Origin: Sphagnum compactum
Taxonomy: Eukaryota > Bryophyta > Sphagnopsida > Sphagnales
Direction of reading: 5' to 3'
DNA: 64,000 nucleotides
Assembly (NCBI GenBank): GCA_965153455.1
Contig: OZ234500.1
Coordinates: 11,408,001 to 11,472,000 of the forward strand
This document shows positions 52,967 to 64,000 of this stretch, piece after piece. Positions within the stretch are counted from its first letter, which is position 1. Every line of letters begins with the position of its first letter. Made by a program: the position numbers and the translations under genes. The notes under the pieces are model-generated. The model was not told the origin of the DNA. It made no database searches and was given only the letters and a program-made list of their open reading frames with translations.

Positions 52967-53100
52967 ATCCATCCATCCATCCATCCATCCCTATTACATA
53001 TGTAGTTGAGAGTAATTGAAAGCCCCAACTTCCGACACGCTCTACTAACTCCGCTCTACTAACTCCTTGAACCTAGTTGGCTCATCATCATCATCATCAA
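52967..53100. repeat. Microsatellites (CATC)n and (ATC)n
   Basis: CATC units at 52967-52991 and ATC units at about 53083-53099. Confidence 0.85.
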
Positions 53101-53881
53101 CGGAGAGATGTCTTTTGTTTCTTTGATTGATTGTAAGTGACTCAAAACTTCACTCGCAAAAGGAATAGCAATCAGATTCCAGAAATTCAGAACCCCCAAA
53201 ACTTAATCAATCAAACAAACTGCAGTTCCAATCATCATATCATCAACTGCAACTCTCATGGGAACTGATGCCCAAAACACACACACACACAGACACACAC
53301 ACACACCAATTCCAGACCCAACATCATATGAGAGGTTCTGGCCAAATGTAGTTGAAATGTAATTTTTGTGTGTACTTGAGTTATTCTTAGTACTGAATAA
53401 TAACTCAGAAGTGCACTATGGTTTGGGAGATCTCAATGTGAGAAACAAAACAAGGGGGTGTGTCACACACTGTGGCCTTGCCATTTATTATATTTTAAAA
53501 TATCTTAAGGCAAGAGAAGAATTATGAAAACTCAAATATTTCACCATGCAAAAATATAATCTTCTAAAAAAATCCTCTTAAAAAAAGAAACCAAAATCCT
53601 TCAAGATATTATTATAATAACTCTATTATAACTAATCTCAAGTTTCAACACAAACCAAGATATCATCTTTCAAAAATCCTCATATTAAAAAATAGACCTA
53701 TTATTATTATTACCTAGTAGGGGCCCAAATCCCTTAAGCTACTATAACTCTATAATGAATCTAAACACAATATCCTAATTGCCTTGGTACACAAGACTAA
53801 CAAACTAGGTACATCACAACTAGTTGTGGTACCTTCCTTAATAGAGAGATTCAATGTTCCCTTAACCTTGGGCCCACTTTA

Positions 53882-54300
53882 GGGCCCACTTTACACTAGG
53901 AGTCAAGGCCAATGTTGAACTCCAATCAAGCATTCCTATTGGTGCAAAAGTTGAAAATCAGCCCCTCAAGAGCTTTTACACTTGGAGTCAAGTGCTGAAA
54001 CAAAAAAAATAATTTCAATCTGCCCCCAAGTTACTAATAAAATTAATTCTGACCTTTATGGCCTTGTATTGGCCCCGAGGCTGAAAAAAATAAAATGATG
54101 CCATCGAATTTGGGAACCCAATTTGCAACCCTTGAGGCCAATGTTCCAACCTTTTATTAATATCAAGGCGTCAATGTTCTAGTATTTATTAGTAACTTGG
54201 GGCCAAACATTGAGCATTTTTGGGCCCCAAGTTACTAATAAATGCTCAAAGTTGGCCCCCAAGTTTTTTCAGCCCTTACTCCTAGTGTAAAGCTGGCCTT
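53882..54300. mobile_element. Foldback/MITE-like element with nested palindromes
   Basis: Ends: CTTTACACTAGGAGTCAAGGCC near 53890 (plus) is repeated inverted near 54275-54298 (reading CTTTACACTAGGAGTAAGGGC on the minus strand), about 410 bp apart. Inside is a perfect 20-bp inverted repeat: TTTATTAGTAACTTGGGGCC at 54185-54204 pairs with 54223-54242. CCCCAAGTTACTAATAAA occurs again near 54025, and a variant TTACACTTGGAGTCAAG near 53978. No ORF. Target-site duplication not determined. Confidence 0.55.
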
Positions 54301-56930
54301 AGACTACTACCATATAGGGTTTATTTAGGGTTTTATTGTCAATTTTGGCACCCAAGTGTTGAAACAAGTATTTTTTGGGGGGGTGTCAATAATCCATTGT
54401 GGGTTTCTCACTTTCTTTTTGTCTTACGAGTTTTCAGGAAAGGGAGAGTGTAGAATTTTTTGGACAATTTAAATGGAGGAAGGTAAAGCAAGTGAATGGC
54501 AAGTGCTTTGAATCTCTTTGCGAATACATGCAAAAAATTTAAGAGACTAATAGCGAGGGATGAACAAGATGTGGACAATATGTTTGAGGATGTTGAGATT
54601 ATGGAAATGAGGGTCAAATGCTTTTAGTGACGGAGTTTGAAGTGTATCTAGTGGATAGAGGCGTTACATATTTTATTTCATGTTTTTCAAGTAACTTTTA
54701 AAAAGGTTCTATTATATTATATTTTCAACTTTTTACATATCCAATTGAGATATATAACGTATTGGATTTTTCAGAATTTTTATTATTATTAAGCAAACTC
54801 GATGTAGAATTATTCTGAAATTTCAGGCATATCAAGAGAAAATTTTTCCAATTTTTTCAGAAAGGAAAACTTGAATAATACCCTGGTACCTTGGCCAATT
54901 CGACACTATTTATATTATTTTCAGAAATTTTTGAAAATCTCAAAAATTATTCCTTCCAAATCAAAAATTTTTGTGAAGAAAAATAGTGTATATTTTAATA
55001 ATAATCCATGTGTTGAATGAAAAATTTCAAAATTAATTAATTAATTATTCAATGGACAATTTGTTGAAATGGCCAAGGTACTACGGTATGCGTCAAATCT
55101 AAATTTAGACTTTGAATGAAGAAAAAAATTAGCTTAGCTTGGATTGAAGCTAATTTTATGATTTATAATTGGTAAAGTTTTACAACCCTAAACCCCTAAA
55201 CCTTGGGTTTTTCTTTTACCATGGTTAAAGAAGAGTAATAAAGAAGTGGTGATTTAAAAACTCAAGGAACCTTAAAAAGGAAGGAAAAGAATGAAGGAAA
55301 AAAGCCTCATCACCACCACCACCATCATCATAGGGAGAAGAAGGCAAGTAGGGTGAGGTGGTGAGATCATCACACTTGCTAAACTAGGTAAATACCCTAC
55401 TTAAAAAGAAGCTTAAACCGGATGCTCTTATCACTTCTTCATAACACCAGAGACCACCTCCCTTTTGGTGCTGGTGAAGCCCTCATTTAATGAACAAACA
55501 TGCTTGAAACAACCATTCATGACACTTGCTAGGGGGGGGCCCTTCACATGTCTGCCATCCATCCATCCATTCATTCATCCATTCATTGTCAACCTAATTT
55601 GCTAACTAAAAAAGTGGCTTTGGATGGATGTTAACACCATTTAAAAAAAAAAAAAAAACTTCCTGCTCTACTTTTTTTTTTTTTTTTTTCCTAATTTCAA
55701 AGAGCCTTCAAATTTCTTATTTTCCTTCTTTTTTCTTTTTTTTTTGTTTCCCCAAGCTACAAATACCTTTCAAGGGTATTTGATGTTTTTTGAATTTATA
55801 TATATAGAGACGGTTCTTTCTTTCGGAGTGGTTCTTACCAGTGTTATGCGGTTTTTTAATGTGATGGCAGGTTCTTTGTCTGAAAACCTCATTTGGTGGA
55901 ATAAAAAGTAAACCGGGGTTATTTGCCAAAAAAATTGGATGTGTAAAAATAAAAACAACCTAAGGTTTTTAGTTTTAGGGTTTTGGGGTTTGACCTTGCG
56001 CTTGAGCTTTGTGATGCGCACTAGTTTTTTCCATCACTTCAATGCGCAACCTTTTTGAATGCGATCGAGGATGAAGACACAATCGTTTTTCGTTTCCCAT
56101 ATTGTTTTTACTCGTCACTCTACATGGCGCTAGTAGGCTTGCAAAGTGATGAGGATGAGGAGGGTGCTTTATTTCTCTATAAGGAAATTTCATAATTTTT
56201 TCAATCAATTGCAAGTTCATCATTGATATTCTATGTTTAGTGTTTTGTGTTCTATGCTTTGTATGTTGTTATCTCCCATCTATTGCCCTCGTTGTCCATT
56301 CTTCCAAAGCTCAAGAGCTCAAGCTTTGAGTACTCTTTGCAAGTCTTCACCATTCTATTTCATCGCGGTAGTTCACCTTCGCAACAAGGACTACTACGAC
56401 CTACCCACTTTTCTTTCTACTATCTATTACAATGGCATCATTTTCAATTGTTGATGAGTGCTAGTGCTAACGCACTTGGATCTAATGAGCTTTGTGTTAT
56501 TGCTAGAATGATGACAAGTTACGGCAACAACACCAACATAGTGAATGACTTCCAGTGACAAAGTCATGCAACAATGTTGGCGAGGAGGATCTTCTGGATC
56601 AAGAGGTATTGTTGGAAACCATGAAAAAACAACTAACTGGTTTGGTGGAAGCCTCACCAAAGGACTTTGCCCACTTGAGCATTCTTCAAGGTAAATGAGA
56701 ATCAACAAACTGATTTTGAAACAATCTCAGGTTGCGATGCAAGCAACAAAACTCTTTGGAATTTTTGTTCCTCACAAGCCATCATAAGGAAAAACTAAAC
56801 AAAAGTGATTTTGTTATAACCTTTAATTCTAAGTTTTTGAAAATTCCTAAAATCAAAGCCCTTCCTTCCCCCCCCCCCCCCAATTTTAATTTTTGTTTGC
56901 GTAGTACATTTTGGATGTTGGAATTGGAAC
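54301..56930. other. Intergenic DNA, no gene recognised
   Basis: Contains CACCATCAT repeats near 55305-55330, ATCC/ATTC runs near 55556-55587, poly-A and poly-T runs near 55645-55690, and a C-run at 56869. Open frames near 54.4-54.6 and 56.0-56.7 kb show no family motif. AAACCCTAAA-like words are at 55185 and 55970. Confidence 0.4.
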
Positions 56931-57165
56931 TAGAAATTAGCTGAAACTGGTGGTTATAGAATTGAGAACCAAAATTGACCTAACTTGAAATATTATTTTA
57001 AAAAATAACTTAAAAAATTTAAAAAAAAAAAAACTGAAATCATACCTTAATTTAAAAACTGGAACCAAAACCAAGTCCCATATTTGAAAAAAGGAACCGA
57101 AACTAAATAAAAATAGATCCACTGAAAAATGTTAAGAACTGGGAACCTTGAACTTGGAACCAATG
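56931..57165. repeat. Degenerate GGAACC/GGTTCC-type field
   Basis: GAAACTGGTGGTTATAG, GAGAACCAAAATTG, AACTGGAACCAAAACC, AGGAACCGAAAC, AACTGGGAACCTTGAACTTGG and AACCAATGTG follow each other at irregular intervals. The kernel is the same as in the field at 63.64-63.94 kb. Confidence 0.5.
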
Positions 57166-57780
57166 TGTGAGTGATAGCTGGAGACCTAGCTCTATTATCT
57201 AAGCTGCAATGTGTGGGGATTTGTGGGAGCTAAGGCACATGTAGCACAATGGTACACATTCACTTTCACAAATTAGCTTGTCACCTTCTTGCATATGTTG
57301 AATGTCGAAAAATGGACTTACAAGAATCGAACAAATTGAGCCATGGACTAGGTAATTGGTTCAAAGCATGCAAGTTACTTCGAATAGTCAGGGTGTGTGT
57401 GTGTTAGCCAAAACTATTCACAATAACTAGTGCACTCAAACCAATTACCAGACATAACCGATCAAACATAAGTGCCAGGCATGTGGGGTTTTGGGACAGA
57501 GAAGAGTGTGAGTTATGAGGTTCAGCCAACCCACAACCAGCAGCAACGTGCACACAATAATTAGGACAGTACAACCATGTCAAAGGCTAATAGGATACGT
57601 GATATAATTTGGGAGCTCTTGTCCAATGGTGTGTTACCATGTTAGCAAGACACTCCCAACAATCAGTTATGATACTGGTAATGTTCATCTGGATTGGGTG
57701 AGATTACCTTGATACTTATAATGATGGCATGAATTGTGATGCATGCAGAAAATGAAGACTTTATAAGAAAAACATACATG

Positions 57781-57817
57781 TGATGTAATGTGATGTGATG
57801 TGATGTGATGTGAGTGA
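57781..57817. repeat. (TGATG)n-type microsatellite
   Basis: GTGATGTAATGTGATG followed by repeated TGATG units, in the spacer 3' of ECM29. Confidence 0.85.
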
Positions 57818-58541
57818 TGTTCGCCAAGGAAAATTGTTCAAGAAACAAACCCAAAAAAGCATGATGGAGAAAGAGATGAAAAGTAAGTTCATCTCCACCA
57901 ATTAGCAATACAAATGGCCTGTACACAAATACTATGTATGAAAAAGTACAACATTTAAGTAGTATGAAATTGAGTTTGGAGTTGTAAATATGCACAGGAG
58001 ACACGAATCTCCAAAAAGGGCCAATAACCAAAAACTAACTGCTTCTGATCAGCCTAAATGACGGCATCTAGATAAATCTCTCATTTTATATTGTCCAATT
58101 GGATATGGGGAAATGATTAACACTCTCTGTTGAATGTGGTAAAAATTGGAAGAGGCCCAAACAGGGGGTGCGGGTGTAAGATGCTCTAAATGCAACTCAT
58201 ATGTTGGTCCCTGTGGGCTATAGTTTGAATCAAATGCTTTCAAGCCCTGTGATGAGGAGTGTGTGCACACACAAGCAGCGATTAAACAGTTGTCACCTGC
58301 AGATTGGGTTTCTCAATTCAAGCGTATCCAATTGTATCACAACTCCTACAATAGGTGAGCGGGAAGGTGCACCTGGCAGAATGGGCAGATACAAAGTCTC
58401 TTCCCTCTGGACAGAGCAAACAAACAAAGCAAACATATGTGCAAAGCACAACCAGAAGGTGGTCTTACTTACTGTGTCTGAGAAAGTGTCTCTGGTCAAT
58501 CCACTTCTACTTCAAAGCAATGGGAGCAATTGATCAGAGTA

Positions 58542-58637
58542 GCCTTCAATTCTGCCAAGATCAATTGAAATCTGCCTTCAATTCCACCCAGATCAATTGA
58601 AATCCGCCTTCAATTCTGACCAGATCAATTGAAATCC
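58542..58637. repeat. Exact 32-bp period, three copies
   Basis: Units start GCCTTCAATTC at 58542, 58574 and 58606. Each contains CAGATCAATTGAAATC (first copy AAGATCAATTGAAATC). It lies about 380 bp beyond the ECM29 stop codon. Confidence 0.9.
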
Positions 58638-59019
58638 ACCAGTGACAATCAAATGGGTAGTGTGAAGACTCTTGTAAGCTGTGGACAAAAACACCCAACA
58701 AGCAGATAAAGAAGCAGCTGTAAACCTTAGTAGAATGTTCTTTGTCAAACTTCCCTGGATGAAACAAGGAAACCATGGAAAGATCTGTTTGCAGGTATGA
58801 TGTTTCAACTATGGTGGGGCACAAATCTTTTCATAGCTCCTCATGTAGCCATGAAATGTTATGGCCAAAAGCCATTGTATAATAACCATCTGGTGGCTAA
58901 TGAAATCACCATTTGGGGCGAAAGTTGTTTCACATGGATTTACACCCTTTGGAGGGGGGCCTCTACAATTTCAACTCTGAAAGTGGGGGAAGGGGGGGGG
59001 AACTCTAAAGCGCAGAGTT

Positions 59020-62000
59020 TCATTCTTGCATTTGGGAAATTGAGTGATCTCTCAGCATGTTCAGAATGTGTGAAATGAGTGCCTTTGCAGCAGCGTTTTT
59101 CTCTGCGTGCTGCAACTCTAGTAATCTGCCTTCTACTGTCTGCCCCAAGGTCTTTGTTAAACCCTGTCCTAAATTTGCTGTCTCAACTAACTGCTCTAAC
59201 TGCTCCAATGCAGCAACATGGACCTGCATTCATTAAACCCACTCCTTTCCATGTCAAATCCCATACTCGGAATCAAAGATGATTTGGCAAAAATTGGATA
59301 CTTCAGAAATGAGAAAATGGAAAAATATGTCTCCATTCAGAGGAATAATTGCAAGATACCATCAACCCATCTGTCCCATATTCTCAAAACTGGAAGTCTC
59401 AGAAGTAACGGATTCCATGCATAGTAGTGGATTTTTAGCATCACCTGCACGATCTTGATGGTGCTAATACAGTCCAGTAAAGGCAATGCCAGCATTTCCA
59501 GCCACTGCAAAATAAAAACAGATGAAGATGATCAAGCATTCTTCCAACTGCACTTCACAAATCAGAATGGTGATCTTTATATAGACAAGTAAAAATTCTT
59601 ATGCTGAAGGAAACTCACTCATTCCTTTGTGACCAAGCTTTCTCTGACATGATATCTATGTAGTAGGAGCTGTTCCCATCTTTTCCACACATATATACAC
59701 TGACAGCATGTGCCAATGCTAAAAAAAATCACCTGAGTAAGACCCACAAGGACCTGTGCTAATACAAGACAGACAACATCAATTGGAATGGAGGGCCATA
59801 CTGCAATTGATTCAGTTGAAGGATTTGAGACTCCTGAAGGACTGTCTTCACGCAGCTTCTTGAGGAGAACATCAACAGCTGACAAAGCTGACTGCTTGAC
59901 TGCACATAAACACAGAAAATGGGAAAGAAAGTTGTCTTAACTTTTGCAAAAGATAACTGTTTGCATTCCACCTGTTCTGTATTTGCTCAAATGAAACCCA
60001 CTTGACAATGGATGAGCTGAGCAAGCAAGCAGTAAATACCTTGCCATGTGTGACCAGCACCAAGAGTGGTGACCAAAGCGGAGGTAATGCTCTCCCCATG
60101 CATTGAAATAGTGGATGGAGATGCTGCACTAATGCTAGCTGCCAGACATGCCAGTGCTTTCTCATATGGCACAGCTGACGTCTCCTTTGTTTCAATAGCT
60201 GTCAATAACCAAAAACAAGCATCAACACACTGCTTGAGTCAGGGAAAAAGAGTTTCATGTAGACTTCTTAAAACACCAAACCTATACATCAAGTAACATA
60301 CCTTTGTCAGAGGTGCCTTCATCTGCAGGAATTGCCTGTTTACGAACAGGAGGTTGCATGCATGCATCGACTATGAGAGAGCCAACTTGTTCATAAACAT
60401 CCTGATCTTTAAATGCTTTGAGAACCTGCTCAATGCCAGGCAGGATGAAAAACTGTGAGCTCAAACCATTTCTTCTGACTTATGGGTATTTTCATTTACA
60501 TAAAGAGCATCTCCTATACTTTATGTACTAGCAACTGACATGCACAACACTAGTGTATTGAAACTGGCAAACAGAAAATTTCCCAGATTAAGACAATGCA
60601 AATCATATGGGTATGAGGTGACAGATATTCAACCTGTTCCAAACAAGCAAATGCAGCATTACGAAATGAGCTCTTTTTCCGACTGCTGGCAGCAGATACG
60701 GCTGCAATTACTGAATCAGGGCCAAGACCTGCTGTTGAGCTCTTATTGGCATGTGGTGAGATAGCTTTAGAGCAGCCCTCACAAAGATTGCCTATTGCCT
60801 CCAGAACTGCTTCTTTGCCCTGGAGACACACAGGAAGCCCATGTAAATAGATCAGATTGAGACCCTCCCTTTGCAGAAAATCCTCATTCCACATTCCTTC
60901 AATCCAAGGTTTGGCAAGAAGAACCTCTGAATCCGGTAAATTGAAAGAGAAGAAAAACTAATCCCACCTCCCAAAGACGACCTGGCAGCTCTGCGAGTAG
61001 GCCTGCAAGAAGATCCTGGACATAGGGCGCAGTGGAATCCCCAGCTACTTTTGCTACTTCTGATACTGCTTGTGCACACTGCAATGCCACACAATATGCT
61101 CATGATGTAACAGAGGTAATGGTCTGCAGTTGCTGCAGGGAATTAAAGGAAAGAAAAGATGCTACAAATCCACGCCATATCCAGAATACTACAGGCTGCA
61201 AGAGTTTGAGAATTGGATAGGCACACTGTTACCGGCTTATGATAAAACTTGACAAAACACCCAACTCCAGAACAGTGAGTGGAGACAGAAACTGTGGACA
61301 GATATGGAAACCTTTTTCTTTTGAGGCCATGAGGATGATCCGATTCCCTCTTTCAAGCGAGTGACAATCTCTGGCATGTACAGGCCCAAAGCTACACTGG
61401 TACTGCTTATATTATCTTCCCAAATCTCCTCAAAAATGCTGCTGATGTCCTTTTCCTCATCAAACCTGCAAGATGGACATGAAACCAGCAAGCAGTTAAA
61501 TAAGAAACCACCATCTTTCTCTGCTGAAGGAAATCTCTCCTCAAAATGAAGGAAATGATTTAATGATGTACCCAAGATAGGAATGTCATAAAGGCATGCA
61601 TGGAAAGAATATATGCAGATCATACTTGGCAACAAAGGCAAGTGGAAGAACAACAGTCAGGTTGCCCTTAAAAAGCTCGTTTGCATGCCGAGAAAGCTCC
61701 TTCAAAACCAATGCACTTGCCAGATGCAAATCCTGGTTTCCGCTAGAGTCGTAAAGAGAAATGGTGTCTAATATCAATTTCCGGACCTGGTTCTCACCTG
61801 TCCCTCAAATGGGTACATCATGGAAAGTTAAGCAAGTAGCAAATGTCGCAGGCACCTCACAACTATGACAGGAACCCTCCCGCACAATGCAGTACAAATT
61901 CCCAAAAAAAGCTCTTTGATACTCTTTCAGCTGTTACCAGCAAGGGGTGCAAATTAGACCTGCGTTTGCATCAGAAAGAGATGATCTCTTTGTCAACAAA

Positions 62001-63538
62001 ATGGCATATAATGTGACAACCCTAAACCCTAAACTCATGTGCCTCATAAAAGACTCAGTACCTGAGTACTTGGCAACAGTGCCACATGCTGCAGCAAAGG
62101 CTCGCCTGGCAGCTGCACTGTGCTCTGCTTGAACAGCTGGGAACAACACTTTGAGCAGGGTTGTGCTGTGGGGTCTCATCTCCACCCCAACATGTTGTGC
62201 CAGCATGCTGATGAATTTTGCAACTCCTACTCTGCAACAATGCTCATACATTGTTCAAGTTAGAAGATTGTGATCCATCCGTCCTGAATAAATCCATCCA
62301 TGCTGGAAGAAGTCATAGCATATCTTCCAATGTGTAAACAAGAACAGACTTTACATCATGAGGTAGCCTGAAATCAAAAGAATTTGGGGAAAGTGAAGTG
62401 GTGCACAATTCATAGATCAACAGCTGGCTAATTCAACATCACCTGGTGTTCAAGCCCACGCCCGAGCGAATCAGCTGGACCAATCGAGGAATAAGTATCT
62501 CGAGAGTTGGAATATCCACATGACGGATACACAGATCCAGAGTATCCCACATGGGTGAGTCCTTTGCCACAGCAATCCGTATATTCTCCAGCTTCTCAGT
62601 ACTTATCCCTTCTCTCTCAGCATGAAGCTGCGCACAAAAACCCACCAAAAAAAAAGATAGTAAGAAGAGTATAATTCACATCTAAAAGATTGTAGAGAAA
62701 AATGCAATCTACCTGCCATTACTCCCTACTGACTTCATTCGTCAGCCCTCAACAGTGGGGTTTAGGGTTAGGCACACAGCTTTTAATATTACACAGCTAG
62801 AACAAAGCTTTGGGAATGCTGCGATGCCCTACAAATCAAACTGATTTCAAGCAGATAGAGAAGCACCTCAGCATAGTTCAGACGCTGGTCTTCCAAACTT
62901 GACAAGCTTTCTAGCATGCACCCAACTAAATCAGGCATCTGTGGACGAACAGCATTTCCTGCACCCTGTCCCCACCAAACAACAGATCTCCAGAGTTTCC
63001 ATTAAACGACACTGAGTGATATCTCACATCCCAGCTTGTGGGTTCCAGTTCAAGAGAAATTTCCATAAATGTGCACAAAAGGTTTGTAGTGTGGAACCCA
63101 AACACAGTATTGAGCACAAGTTGCCCCTAACACTCTAAACCCTAAGACCAACACTGTGTCAACAAAGTGGCTACTGGCACCTTAAAACAGCAGCCTTACT
63201 ACTACTACTATCAGTAAAGAGACAAATTCACAAAATTCAAGAGTCAGAGAAGAGAGGAGTTAATGCGGTAGTACCTTCACGAGTTTCATGATGGTGTTGA
63301 TAGATAGATGGCGCACATCCGCCACAGTGCTAAGGATACCTTTGGTGAGAAGAAAGGGTAGAACAATCGCTAAGGTGGAACGTGCATCAGCCTCCGGAGT
63401 GAGTGTTGTGTCACTCAGGCGTAGACTGACAGAACTCACTGACTTGCTCAAACTGTCGCCTGCTAGCCGGACAGTCTCCTTTATGTCGTCGATGGCACGA
63501 AAAGCCATAATCCATAGCCTCTCAAGGTACTTCCCAAC
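59020..63538 (-). CDS. ECM29: Proteasome adaptor/scaffold ECM29, C-terminal part (continues past right edge)
   Basis: HEAT-repeat protein that binds the 26S proteasome. Exons: 63538-63275, 62965-62867, 62627-62443, 62231-62062, 61797-61626, 61465-61312, 61078-60968, 60819-60634, 60425-60302, 60198-60040, 59899-59733, 59504-59445 and 59223-59020 (stop). Every splice phase agrees, giving about 680 residues. Recognisable plant ECM29 segments: IKETVRLAGDSLSKSVSSVS, VRPQMPDLVGCMLESLSSLE, STEKLENIRIAVAKDSPMWD, LIPRLVQLIRSGVGLNTRVG, AARRAFAAACGTVAKYSG, DEEKDISSIFEEIWEDN, LLAELPGRLWE and SFRNAAFACLEQV. The acceptor at 63538 shows that more exons lie upstream, outside the window. Introns carry telomere-like words (62022, 62758, 63130). 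The gene looks intact here. Confidence 0.93.
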
Positions 63539-63629
63539 CTAGTAGCATCAAAACAAGCGAAGTTTGATGACTAGAGATTGTCAATAGATGCAGGCATGCA
63601 ATCTTGGAACACAGGTATGTACCCATGTT

Positions 63630-63950
63630 GGGCAGTTCTTGTTCTGGAAATCAGTCCCGGTTCTGGTTCTGGTTCCAGGTAACAGAGTCTGGAACCAGTG
63701 GTTAACTGCTGGTTAACCTCCAGTTAGACCCTGGTTCCAGACATTTCTTTCCCAAAAAAAGTTAGTTTCAAAAATTCCAGTTCTGGTTCCAGTTCCAGTT
63801 CCAGTTCCAGAACTGAGTCCAGTTTTTAGACACAGTTACAGTTCTGGTTCCAGAACCAGATCCAAAACCAGACCTGGTTCTGGTTTGGTTTTAGTAACTG
63901 AAACAGGAACCAGCGGTTCTAACCAACCAAACCGGGTAGCTGCCCAAAAC
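63630..63950. repeat. Degenerate GGTTCCAG/CTGGAACC field in an ECM29 intron
   Basis: Dense, irregular copies of CCGGTTCTGGTTCTGG, CCAGGTAACAGAGTCTGGAA, CCAGTTCCAGTTCCAG and AACCAGACCTGGTTCTGG on both strands over about 320 bp, immediately upstream of ECM29 exon 63538-63275. Confidence 0.75.
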
Positions 63951-64000
63951 TGGTACATACACATAGATTGGCTTAATAACTCAAAAAGTGCTCACAATTT

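Overview
The window is nuclear DNA of a land plant, most likely a seed-free one (bryophyte, lycophyte or fern grade). Three things point there. Most recognisable genes are split into many short exons with GT-AG introns. TTTAGGG-type telomeric motifs are scattered through introns and spacers. The window also carries both a plant-type ROP/RAC GTPase and a homologue of SPAG17/PF6, a flagellar central-apparatus protein expected only where sperm are motile. No species is assigned. No prokaryotic operon, CRISPR array or organellar gene was seen.

All confident genes lie on the minus strand, in islands. From left to right: (1) the 5' part of a SPAG17/PF6 homologue (4613 down to the left edge); (2) an M48-type metallopeptidase relic (about 9.5-8.5 kb) whose HExxH motif is not preserved; (3) a long multi-exon coiled-coil gene of unknown family (18136 to about 9062), with at least one in-frame stop and one apparent frameshift, and whose last exon falls inside an intron of the M48 relic; (4) the ARP2/3 subunit ARPC1, essentially complete (33694-28872); (5) a complete ROP/RAC small GTPase (42648-40496); (6) the C-terminal two fifths or so of the proteasome adaptor ECM29 (right edge to 59020). 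ROP and ARP2/3 belong to the same actin/polarity pathway, but they are about 7 kb apart and nothing in the sequence shows co-regulation.

Between the islands the DNA is AT-rich and full of decayed transposons: a PIF/Harbinger element with its two genes (20.75-22.04 kb), a second Harbinger transposase fragment (25.7-26.2 kb), an inverted-repeat-flanked unit carrying one unknown ORF (22.67-23.76 kb), a broken hAT transposase (52.2-49.65 kb), a foldback/MITE-like unit (53.88-54.30 kb) and a possible tRNA-derived SINE head attached to a tandem array (43.88-44.36 kb). Tandem arrays are frequent: an exact 50-bp array at 19.2 kb, a ~119-bp array at 18.35 kb, a ~140-bp array inside an intron at 16.75 kb and a 32-bp triplet at 58.54 kb.

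The most unusual non-genic signal is a set of 'sloppy' repeat fields, in which a short kernel (GGTTATC/GATAACC, GGTTCCAG/CTGGAACC or GGCTATA/TATAGCC) recurs many times on both strands with irregular spacing. They occur at 34.4, 39.5, 43.2, 48.4, 48.75, 56.9 and 63.6 kb. Exon ends were placed by eye from reading-frame continuity and splice consensus. Where phases agree across a junction they are probably exact; otherwise they are marked approximate.
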